Source: Daedaleopsis sinensis
Lineage: Eukaryota > Basidiomycota > Agaricomycetes > Polyporales > Polyporaceae
Direction: 5' to 3'
Assembly: GCA_033807695.1 (NCBI GenBank)
Contig: CM066300.1
Location: 4,340,001-4,404,000, forward strand
Length of the DNA: 64,000 nt
The notes under the pieces are model-generated. The model did not search any database. It saw only the letters and a list, made by a program, of their open reading frames with translations, and was not told the origin of the DNA. Positions 46,243-56,015 of this stretch are shown piece after piece (the stretch's first letter is position 1; every line of letters starts with the position of its first letter). The translations under genes and the position numbers were made by a program.

Positions 46243-49200
46243 CGTGTTGGCGGGTGAGGAGAAGTGCTCTGAACTGAAGCAGTGGACTTGAGCTGGGTTG
46301 AGACGCATCCGGACCCGTAACCTTTATACCAGTTCAGAATCATCAGCGCTTTTCGTAGATGGATAGAGACATACCACCGCTACGTCGGGGAGCCTAGGGT
46401 TCCATGCCGCGACGCTTGGACCGCCGATGAGGCTGAGGCGGACTCAATCGGACTGACCCTGAGGCGGTCGTCGCGTGAATACAGCGCTGTGCGTGAGAGA
46501 TGAGGTAGACATGGAACATGACGGTACATCCCACGCACCTTGATTGCGGACCTAGGATCCAAAACGTCCTCGACTTCGTACGGTCGGTACCGGGACAGAT
46601 GCGCCTCGTCCGGATGATGGAATCCGTTGATTTGGACGGGGCGAGCGTCAGCCTGGCGGACACAGGAGACTCTCGTGAGATATCTAGACATAAAGAGCTA
46701 CAATCTGAGTTGTCATGGCCGGTGCTGCGCGGTGAAGAGCGATAGCAACGAATATATCGGCTGAAACGGGTGTTTGCTGGCCGCAGTGGATGTTTCGCAT
46801 AGAGAGATGATTATGCCTGTACGAACTGCGGGACTGAACAAGTCAGAAGTGGAGCAAGTCCAGCAGGAGAAGGGAAACTGCCTTACGGGTGGACGAGAAC
46901 ATGGTGTCGTGGATTCCCGCTGAGCTGCGGGAGACCTGAGATGTCGGGCCTACGTCCGCCGGCGGGGCTGGAGGCTGCGGTCGCTTCGACTCGGCAGAAC
47001 CGAGTCGGGGCCCGCTCTGGGTCTGCAGGCGCGTATCTGAGGGGAGAACTGCGCGGTCGGGCGGGGGCAGCTGGTTGTGAGATGGGAGTCGGCGAGACGG
47101 TGCCAACCCTGATCCCGCCCGAGTGTGAGCAAACCGCGAACAAACAAACATGCCATATCCGGAAAGCCACCGCCCTTATGTCACCGGCGTCTGTCCCATC
47201 TTGTTCCCGTACCACCACCACCCTTATTGCAATTTCCCCCCTCCTGGCACCTATTTGATCCCGCCATCACGCAGCATCCAACTCCAGCTAGTAATATGCG
47301 CTAAGAGTGGGCAACACTGGACGGCCTGATCAACGGCGAGACTTTCCCAGCGGTGAGAGCGACCCTGGCCAGTTTCGAATTCCTGACCAACCACTATCTG
47401 CTTACCCGCTTATTTACCTCATGCAAAGCTGACCCACTGCAAGCGACTCGAAGAAGAGTCTCGACTGCTCCCAATACCTCCGCGGTGGGGCCTCCCCGAC
47501 CCATCTCAAGGGCTTGACCAACCACAATTCGTCCGAGAGGCCGTCTAGCTTCTCCGGCTCTCGGATCCTCTGTAAGACTCGGACCTCGAAGTGCCAGGTA
47601 CGCTGACGCGGCTTGTGCCTCACTCCGGCGTTGATCACAATCCCCCCGAGCTTCTGAGGCAGTGCCGTCATTACGTCTGACGCGCACCACTCTCCAGTGC
47701 TTGTTATGGCCAGTCATTGGATGCAGGGTCATCATCTCGTCATAGCTCAGGATAACGCTTCAGCGCAACCAAATCGCCATGCGGTCACAAGTCGGCGTAA
47801 CTGCGCGTCCCCGCCCTAGTTGTCGAATGTGTGCGATAATATACCGTGTGTAGGTAGCGTTGCGAATAGTGAGTCCATGACACTGACCTTCGGACATCCA
47901 AAGCCTCTGAATCCCATGATGATTCATATGCTACCTAGAAGCAGCACCAAACGATCTTCTTGAATGTACCACAGAAAGATCATGAGAGACATTTGCCACC
48001 AAAGGTCACCATCGCCAGGTGACCACACGACAAGCGTAGTGTATTACTGAGAGGTCGCGCAGAAGTACGTACATTTCTCATTGTGACATAGAGATTGAAG
48101 GACCAGTTTACGACATGTCCAGGCTTGGACTGTTCGAACGAACGAGCGGAATTAGCCAAGGCCGAACTTGGCTGAATGATGGGTGCGTCTAGTCCCTGAG
48201 TTTGTGGTTCATGCTGACCAGTACCCTTCTCAGGAGACGGTGATTCTGTTCCTTGCTTTACACTAACGCTCCCGCATACGGCCAAATGATGTCGTCCGCT
48301 GCGATACACGCCCACCCCTCCCGACGGTCGTGGTCGCGAAGGATCGTCTCCACCCACACTGGCTCGCGGTCGTTCCCACTCAGTGTCTCCCGAGCCGCTC
48401 TTCGGCCGCTCTTCCCTTACTGTCCAGTGTCCATGGCCGCTAGGACTGCCTTTGTGCGCTTTCATGCGTCCACCTCCGGCAGCGAAGAATGATGCATCCG
48501 AAGTTTTCCCATGGATGAGAGCGCTTTTAGCCTCCAATCACTTCGCAGGCTCGCGGCATTGGTCTCGGCGTCCGCCCCTTCTGTATAGAGCCGATGGTGA
48601 GCGATATGCCGACGGCCTACGGTTCGGAGCGCTATGATAGAGTAACAGACATTTGTCGCACACCTAGGCGTCCAGTCGTCACATCGAGGTTCCTCCCTTC
48701 AACATACTAGGCTCAAAAGCGTGGGTAGATGGCAAGATCTACAGCTGCCGGTGCTACATGGCAGTCGGATGCCTAGTGTAAGCAAGAGTTACTAGCCATT
48801 CCACGGGCCGAAAGCTATACGTGTACTGACAGTTTGACAACTCTTGGCCAAGCTAGGTTGGCGCACTGTTTATCGGACAGGTCATCGACCCTTGGACGAC
48901 TAAGCGGTCGACAAGCTCACTCTCACGAGGACCACGAGGATATCGGTCATGCGGGCCCAATGACTCTACGTATATGGACAACGCAATTCTGACTCGGATG
49001 TGCAAGCATTGTTGCAACCTGAGCCCAGGCACATCTTACGACCAGACGGAGATGTGCCTGCACTAACAGACCGGTGCGTGAGGCAATTTTTCACATCTCT
49101 CTCCGCCCCGCCGCAAACGTATTTGTCCTCTGCTGAGGCCGCCGCACGTACAGTGAACAATGCCGGGACTGCTCGCTAACCGCATCCGAGGACGCCCGTA

Positions 49201-51201
49201 AGCTTCCCGGCGGTCATCGTATCGGTTGTGCATCCCCGTTTGTAGTTGTCGAAGACCAACCTACCCTTGCCGAAGACCAACCTTGACGGACCCCCGACGC
49301 GTCGGGCTTTCGAACATCCCGCGCGTTACTACGCCTACGGCCCGCACCTACGTTACTACGCCTACGACCCACGAGTTACCAGTCCTTCGTCAATCTTCAG
49401 GCGGGCAAGTCTACAGCTCAGTCAGACTCGAAGTGCTCATGCGAAATCGTCAATGTCGCTATCAAGTCTCGTTACACAAACCGCCCAGTGCCGGCCAGGA
49501 ACGCGTACGCGTACGTGGACATACGATCTCGGTATTCGAGTGGTACCTGGTCTAAACGAACTTCTGAACACCTGAACATCGCTGCTGCACGGCACAGATG
49601 CACCCAGCCGCGGCCCGCAGGTCGGCCCCGGCGTCCTTGAAGCTGAAGCTCGATCGAAGCACCGCTCCCGTGGACCGCGGCAACTCAAGCACCTCTGTTG
49701 CCATTGCGGGTGCACGCCGTCCATTTTCGTACGCTCTGGGTCGGTCTGCCGCCGCGCCATCGCGTGTCCGCGGCCGCGCCCGCCAGTCCAAGTCCCAGCG
49801 CACGGTCAGCCCGAACAGTGCGTCGCCTTGTTTCCCGACACCCGACAACAGAAGGCGCGTCGCGGGCGTCCTGGTCGTCCCAACAGCAACACAGCCGTCT
49901 GTCCGTTCTGATGCGCATCGCGAGCCTCACACACACACACGAAGCCCGGACGGCGGACGGACACAGGCCCCGCACTGGCTGGTGCGGAAGACGTCGATCC
50001 ACGCGGCGCGAGTCAGCAGCTGTCATCCCCCCACTCCCCGCTCCCGCTCGACGGCCACCGCGACGCGTCGCCCCCACCCCCGAGTGGGGGCATAGCCTCG
50101 CTGTCGAACAGAGTTTCGGGCTGACGGGAGTCTCGCCGTCGAGATCGCCATGGCGGAAGCGACGCGACGCCATATGCACGCGCGCAGCCCGAGGCAGCCG
50201 CGGCGGCTCGCGCCGTCGACGTCCCTCCGCCGGGTTTGGTTCTGATGCGCCCGCGCCCGCGCGCGCTGCGGCCTGCGGAGGGGGGCTGGGGGGTGCCCAC
50301 CGCCACGGTGTCGAGTCAGACTCGCGACGCACTCTGCCCAGCGTTCAACGTTCAACGTTCAGATGGCGCGAACGCGCACACGGGCCGCCGACGTTCACAC
50401 CCGGTCCCATGCATTCAATCGCGAGTGGTCGGAGCACACCATCCATTCATCGCGACTGGCCGCCGGCGCACGACGCACACCGGTTATCTGCCAGGTTACG
50501 AGCTCGTCGTGAAGGATTGCACACAGCGGACTTGCAAGGGTCGCCCGAGCTCGCGAAGCCGTCTCCGTCGGCGGTGGTGGACGTTGGATATCGAACGTTT
50601 GAACGTCGACGTCCACCCTGAGCTTCTGACCCTGCGCACCGTCAAATTCTCCTAGAGTCTGCCTCAGACGGCTCGACAGAGATGTTATTTTCCAACTGGG
50701 GATATTGGTTGGGTAGTTGTCCCTCATAGCTGTACATACAATGTTTCAAAGTCAGAGGTCATGGGGGAATACAGGTCCGTGTACGTGTGTACTAGTACTG
50801 CGCCGCGAGAGCAGAGATGCAGCGAGGGTCGCGCGAGCGTCCGCAGTGAATCGTGATCATAGCAATGGCGTGCCTTCATAAAGGAACTCCCGGGAGTCGG
50901 ACTCTCGGAGCTGGTGCACCGTCCGTGCAGAGCAAGGGCCGCTCGGCGTCCGGGCCCAGGGCGTGCCGGCAACCTACCGCGGAGATGGACGATCGATCAC
51001 AAGCCCAGCTATCAAAGAAAGATGCACACACCTCTCCCTCCGCATGACGGCATGCGGGCGCGGCCACGCTCGAGCGGACAGAAGCAGGTGCGTGCGCATG
51101 CCACGGCTGGAGCAAGCATATGCATAAGCCCGACCGACAGCAAGACAGACGGATGCGGCGGAGACGGACGCACCACACACCCGCGCACGCGCACGCGCAC
51201 G
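46243..51201. other. Long interval without a well-supported gene
   Basis: About 5 kb. The left end must hold the laccase promoter. Short tandem duplications occur: CGAAGACCAACCT twice at 49251-49285, CGTTACTACGCCTACG twice at 49322-49368, and CGTTCAACGTTCAACGTTCA at 50342-50361. Overlapping open frames on both strands around 49.6-50.7 kb look like GC-rich chance frames. One weak gene candidate is listed separately. Confidence 0.5.
47414..48537 (-). CDS. Weak hypothetical gene candidate
   Basis: Two minus-strand segments look somewhat coding. The first (48537 downward) begins MEAKSALIHGKTSDASFFAA and runs through a Gly/Ser/Pro-rich part to NWSFNLYVTMRN, where a GTACGT donor appears near 48070. 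The second (47671-47414) has QRTWHFEVRVLQRIREPEKL and ELWLVKPLRWVGEAPPRRYW. I could not join them with a convincing acceptor and recognise no family. They may be unrelated or not expressed. Confidence 0.2.
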
Positions 51202-52014
51202 CTACCGGATGCCCGCGGCGGCCTCGAGCTTCGCGACCTCCCCCAGCAGCGCCCCGCGGCCCTCCTCGAGCCAGCGAATGTACTCGCGCGCGCGGAAGAG
51301 GATGCCGCTCTTGCCCTTCGTGCCGCGGCCGCGGCTCCCGCTGCCCTTCGGGCGGCCGCGCGTGGGCATGCCCGTGCCCGGGGGCGCGCCCGCGGGCGCG
51401 AGGAGCGTCGTGAGCTGCAGGTAGCCGTCGCGGATCGCGTTGCGCCGCTTCTGCTCGGAGAGGATGTGGTTCAGCCGCTTCTGCGGCGTGGAGAGGAGCG
51501 GCTTGGGGCGCGCGGACGCGTTTGGGTCCTGCGATGCGGGGGAGGACGAGGACGACGGCGAGCGGCTGCGGCTGCGGCTGCGCGCGCGGGGCTTGGCGTC
51601 GACGGGCTCGGGTTGCGGGTGCGGGGGCTGGTGGGGGAGCGGCGGGGGGTCGTGGTAGATGGTCATGGGGGCAGGAAGAGGCTGCTGCTGGTGCTGCTCG
51701 GGCTGGGAGCTGAAGAGATTCGAGGAGGGCGGGAGCCCTGGCGGCGCTGTCTCCTGCAGCGGGTTCTGGTAGAGTGGATCGGGTGGGATGTCTGGTAGCT
51801 GGGGCCCGCCGAACTCCCACTCGAAGTTCTCGAGAAAGCCGAAGAGATCCGTAGTTTCCGAGGCGGAAAAGAGCTCGTTTGAGGGGGGGAGGGGGGGCGG
51901 GGGCGGGGCGAAGCCATTTGCAGGGTTGAAGAAGGGGAAATCGTCGAAGGGGACGGGCGGGAGGAGGGGCGCGTCGTTGGGCGGGTCGGCAGGGTGTTGG
52001 TGTGGGGCGGACAT
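51202..52014 (-). CDS. bHLH transcription factor
   Basis: Single uninterrupted frame of 270 residues. The N-terminal two thirds are Pro/Gln/Ser-rich with an acidic-hydrophobic patch (DLFGFLENFEWEFGG) that could be an activation domain, then an Arg/Ser run. The basic helix-loop-helix lies near residues 180-255: QKRLNHILSEQKRRNAIRDG (His, Glu and Arg at E-box contact positions), YLQLTTLLAP, a loop rich in Gly/Arg/Lys and longer than usual, then SGILFRAREYIRWLEEGRGA. This resembles fungal bHLH factors of the lipid/phosphate-regulator type, but the target is unknown. Divergent from the Zn2Cys6 gene with 203 bp between the start codons. Confidence 0.82.
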   Translation of the reverse strand: MSAPHQHPADPPNDAPLLPPVPFDDFPFFNPANGFAPPPPPLPPSNELFSASETTDLFGFLENFEWEFGGPQLPDIPPDPLYQNPLQETAPPGLPPSSNLFSSQPEQHQQQPLPAPMTIYHDPPPLPHQPPHPQPEPVDAKPRARSRSRSRSPSSSSSPASQDPNASARPKPLLSTPQKRLNHILSEQKRRNAIRDGYLQLTTLLAPAGAPPGTGMPTRGRPKGSGSRGRGTKGKSGILFRAREYIRWLEEGRGALLGEVAKLEAAAGIR

Positions 52015-52217
52015 GGTCGTCGGAGAGAGAGTCCGGGGAAGCCGGGGGCCGGGGGAGGGGCAGGGAGTGACCGTGACCGGTGACCGGGAGTCGGAGCGGG
52101 GCGGGGAGCCCGGGGTTGCGGTCGGCAGGAGCCGGCAGGATGGAAGAAAAGCGGGCGGTGCGGGGAGATATAGGATGGATATATCCCGTACGCTCCGAAT
52201 CCCCGCCCATCACCTCC
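52015..52217. promoter_or_regulatory. Shared divergent promoter of two transcription factor genes
   Basis: 203 bp. Contains TA-rich boxes GATATAGGATGGATATAT near 52167-52184, a possible TATA element for the rightward gene, and a GC-rich left half. An alternative in-frame ATG of the rightward gene lies inside it, at 52140. Confidence 0.4.
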
Positions 52218-53058
52218 ATGTCGGCCCTCTCAGAGGCCTCCACGCCGGCCCAGGACGCGGCCGCTCCGTCGATCGAGAGCCAACAGCTGCAGCAGCACGG
52301 CGGGCAGCACCCCGCCGACCTCCAGGGGGGCGGCGCCGGCTCGACCTCGGCCGACGGGGGCCGCAAGCGTGCGTTTTGTCGCGGAATGGGCCCGCCGTCG
52401 CCCGTGCTGACCTCGTCCGTCCCAGCCAAGGCGCCCTCCGTACGCAGGGCGTGCACCGCCTGCCACGCCGGCAAAACCAGATGCAGCGAGGCCCTCCCGT
52501 GCCAGGTTAGTCCCCGCCCGCCGCCGTCCCCGCCCGTCCCCCGTCCCCGCCCGCCGCTCACGGCCGATCTAGAGCTGTCTGAAGAGAGGGCTCGGGAACT
52601 CCTGCGCCTACCCCGACCCAGACGCCGACAGCCACCAGAACCAGGCTCAACCCCGTATGTTCCTCCCGTCCACCCCCGCTCCCGGCTCAACCCCGCCCCC
52701 AGCCCAGGTGCCCCCCTTCGCCGCCGCAATGCAGTACCCGCCCCCCATGCAGGGCCTCGCACACCCCCACTACTACGACTACACCAACTCCTTCCCCGCA
52801 GCTCCCGCAGCCCCCAGCCCCGCCCCTCCCCCGCCCCCCGCCGCCCCGCCCGCCGCCTCGTCCTCGACTTTCCGCCCCAGCAAGCGGCCGCGTCCGCTCA
52901 CCGAGGAGGAGACCGCCGCCATCACCCGCAACTTCACCCGCGGCGACTTCTTCGTCGGCTCCAGCGCACCCGTGCGCATCGACCCCCGCCTCCCCGTGCG
53001 CCTCACCCTCGCCGAGGGCGACCAGGTCCACTTCTCCATCGGGGAGGCGATCGTCTGA
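52218..53058 (+). CDS. Small Zn2Cys6 fungal transcription factor
   Basis: Exons 52218-52368, 52426-52505 and 52573-53058 give 238 residues. The binuclear zinc cluster is formed across intron 2: CTACHAGKTRCSEALPCQ, then SCLKRGLGNSCAYP, with spacing C-x2-C-x6-C-x5-C-x2-C-x8-C. Such clusters bind DNA half-sites such as CGG. The middle is Pro-rich; the C-terminus has a basic patch (FRPSKRPRPLTEEE) and a well-ordered end, NFTRGDFFVGSSAPVRIDPR and VRLTLAEGDQVHFSIGEAIV. There is no room for the usual fungal_trans regulatory domain, so this is an unusually short member. An in-frame upstream ATG at 52140 would add 26 residues; I prefer 52218. Confidence 0.8.
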
Positions 53059-54837
53059 CCGTCTTCCTCTGTGCCTCGTGCGTGTATCATCCTCGGTACA
53101 AGTGATGGACTTTGCAGGCTGTATTGTTTTCGACTCGCTGTCCCTGGTATGCCCGCCCCCGTGTGTGTATGTACTACGCTGCCTCTGCCCCGCTCCCCCG
53201 TGTCTGAAGATCTGAATGGTGACTCTATAGCTTAGCTTTCTTATTGCAGACGAGTCTGGTGTTCTTGTATGCGGGTGCGTTGGATGCAGCCAGGTCGACC
53301 CTGGGCCCGCAGTCCTCACGCATCTGATAATATTATAACTGAGCAGCATCGGGCATGTGCCCGGGCCTCCCGGATTCGGAGCTCATCGACGATGATCAAA
53401 CTTTGAACGCATGCCAGACTCGAGTCGCACTTGTCGACGAATAGAATGACCCGGGTGTGAGCCTGTGTGAGCTTTCTTATCCTCGCACGACGAGGCTGTG
53501 GTGCCCTGCATGGTGTCATCGAGTGTGCCGCGTTCTCACATGCACACGCAGCCTCGTCGACGCACTCGTCGCATGTTTCGATCGCATACACGCGGGGGAA
53601 ACGTGCCGGGCTTCCAACGGCTCGAGCCTGTCAAGACGAGTCGAGGATTTCGACGTTCGCTAGGGCGAACCGGCGCATACAGCGTACGTGCATCGCTCGA
53701 AGTAGGCATGCAAACCTCGAGCCTCGAAATCATAAACGCTTGGAGCTTGAGCTTGGGGAGCCTATGCACATGATGGGCTCGGGACGACAAGACGTGTCAT
53801 CCTCGCAGAAGAAATAGACTTTGAGTCTGTCCCCGACTGCAAGAATCCGGCCACAAGACAGGAGGCGTGCACCGACTCCTTCATCGCACCTCGGCGGGGT
53901 GTGTTGTCCTCATGGTGCATGGATCGCAGCGCGTGAACTTAAATTGGTGCGCCCAGCGTGCTGCAGCTGCAGAACTGGCAAACCGATGTCCGATGGTACG
54001 TGCTCCGTTTTCACCCTCCGGGATCGTCCTGGGCTCTGGTGGTCGACACCAGGCTGACCGTCTACAGTCTGCCCAGGCACCGCCAGTTCGACCCAGCTCC
54101 CGACTGGCCTCCCGTTGCATAGCGCTGCAGTGTGTGGGACCCCCCGTCGACCGCCCCTTCGCATCGACCGCGCATCGAACTTGAATTGCGCGGACAAATT
54201 CGCGGCCAAGACCATGTGTATGCGGTATGCGATGATCCACATGCGCGCACGCGCTGGCGCGAATGTTAGGCTCGACAACGCATAGCAATTAGGAGAGACC
54301 CGCATGTCCTTGCGAAAAATCCAAGTGAGCGCGGGACACAAGTTAAATCTCGTGGCCTGTCTTATTGACACCGTCCGTGGCAGTGTCAGCCTGAGGGCGC
54401 GGCTGATATGTGGTTACACACGCACACAAAACCACTGCACTCAGACTTGCGGTGGCTCGCAAGCGCCTCCGAACAGGTTCGGCGGGCCAGTATGCTCAGA
54501 AGTATTCTACTTTCTCGCTCGCTGCTTCCCACCGAGTCCGCATCCCGCTTGCGCAGGGGCGGTGGTAGCGACGTGGGGGACATGCCAGCGGTGAACGCGT
54601 TCACCACAAGCAGTGCAGACCATCGTCGAGCCACCCCTTTCACATGCACGACCGGGGTGGCCGCTGCCAAGACGCGCCCGCGCGTACCAGCTCGGTCGAC
54701 GAGTATTTAGGGCGCACGCGTGGCAGGTTCGCAGCAGCCCAAACCAAGCTTCGACTTCACAATCGGGCTGCTGTTCACCGCTCGGCTCCCTTTTGCTCGA
54801 CTTCACGTTCTCCCCCGCCAGCAGTTCGATTAGTACT
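53059..54837. other. Intergenic, no supported gene
   Basis: About 1.8 kb. CTCGTCG-like direct repeats around 53480-53580 and scattered open frames of unbiased composition; no gene, RNA or element recognised. Confidence 0.5.
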
Positions 54838-55549
54838 ATGTTCGCCAACATCAAGGTCGCCGCCATTTACTTTCTGAGTCTCGCCCTCTTCGTGCTCGCT
54901 GCGCACGCGACGGCGATCGACCAGGAGAAGCGCGGTGAGTAGCCCGTCCCATGTCACGCATGCTCATGCTCACAGCGTGCTCATCGTCCCGTCATATCCA
55001 CAGACCTCAGTATGTCCCGCTCCCTCCTCAGCAGGTCCAGCGCGGCGCACTAATCCTATCTACCCCGGACGCCAGTCGGCAGTATCACCGCAGGTGTCGG
55101 CTCCATCTTCGGCGACGTGAAGACCGTCGTAGAGTGTACGTCTCCAGTCTCCAGCCTGCCTCGTGCGGCGCAGTGCGCGACCCGCGGCCGCGTTCTGCTA
55201 TCTCAGGCTGACTCCGCGCTTGCACGGCAGCCGTCGACGGGGAGGCCCTCACCGTGATCACCGAGGCCGGCGGCCAGGCCTTCACGCTCGCCTCCGAGGG
55301 GTCGTCACCTCCATCGGCGGCTCGCTCTACACCGTCGCCACGGGGGATCTCCCGAAGCCGTACGTCGTGCTCTCCGCCCCCGCGTCGCGACTCCGATCCT
55401 TCGCAGTAGGCTGACGGGTCCCTGCGACTAGCACGCAGACCGGGAACGCCGCCCTGGGCGTGCACGCGCTCTCCGTCTCTGCGCCTTTGCTCGGTGGACT
55501 GCTCACGGTGTTCACGGGTGTCTTCATGGGAGCCTGGGTTGCGCTTTGA
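54838..55549 (+). CDS. Small secreted or membrane-anchored protein, agaricomycete-specific type, with probable frame break
   Basis: Starts with a clear signal peptide (FANIKVAAIYFLSLALFVLA, cut near HATA). Exons: 54838-54934, a 6-nt micro-exon 55004-55009, 55076-55135, then from 55231. It encodes DLIGSITAGVGSIFGDVKTV, VDGEALTVITEAGGQAFTLA, then, one base out of frame, GVVTSIGGSLYTVATGDLPK, and finally NAALGVHALSVSAPLLGG with a hydrophobic C-terminus ending at TGA 55547-55549. The Ile/Gly/Ser repeats followed by YTVAT and a terminal hydrophobic segment resemble a common family of small agaricomycete proteins of unknown function. The shift near 55296-55302 looks like a one-base loss. The last splice junction is uncertain. 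Confidence 0.5.
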
Positions 55550-55769
55550 GTATGAGCACGAATCAATGCGGCACAACTCGTTCGATATCTTTCACATGGA
55601 TTACTGGGTTACTGGGTGTATACACAGTGCGACGTCATTAGTCGCTCCTGTGTCTCAGAGCCCCGATGCCAGTGTGCATATACATGTACTGGGCTTACGG
55701 TATGTATTAAGAGGTGGCATCGGGTCCAAAAAAGTCGAATTCAAGCGTAAATATGTGCTTAAACACTGC

Positions 55770-55879
55770 TGATGAGAGTGGGATTCGAACCCACGCCCTT
55801 TCGGACCAGATTACGTAAACAGGAGTTCGAATCCCGCATTACCTTAGTCTGGCGCCTTAGACCGCTCGGCCATCTCACC
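55770..55879 (-). tRNA. tRNA-Leu(AAG) with intron
   Basis: The minus strand folds as a type II tRNA. Acceptor stem GGTGAGA pairs with TCTCATC, discriminator A. D-arm region GGCCGAGCGGTCTAAGGC carries the A-box. Anticodon stem CCAGA/TCTGG holds the loop CTAAGG, anticodon AAG. A roughly 30-nt intron lies one base 3' of the anticodon, the usual place. The variable arm is TCCGAAAGGGC; the T-arm GTGGG-TTCGAAT-CCCAC carries the B-box. The intron itself contains GATTCGAACTCC, resembling a B-box. Confidence 0.9.
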
Positions 55880-56015
55880 ATGTGAACGTTGAGCGCTAGA
55901 CTACATTACGGTTGCGTGGGGGAGCTCCGAGTCGTTGCGCAAACATTTTGAGCACACAGCGCTACTATCACGTAGCTAGTGTACTATTATGTCAGTCTAC
56001 TGAGATCAAACCATA

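Noticed and set aside
49685..50621. Overlapping long frames on both strands
   Set aside because: Neither has recognisable motifs or plausible start context; both are Arg/Ala-rich as expected from GC-rich noncoding sequence.
50876..52762. 628-codon minus-strand open frame spanning the bHLH and Zn2Cys6 region
   Set aside because: It is antisense to the Zn2Cys6 exons and overlaps the bHLH gene in another frame; Arg/Pro-rich composition is what GC-rich third positions produce on the opposite strand.
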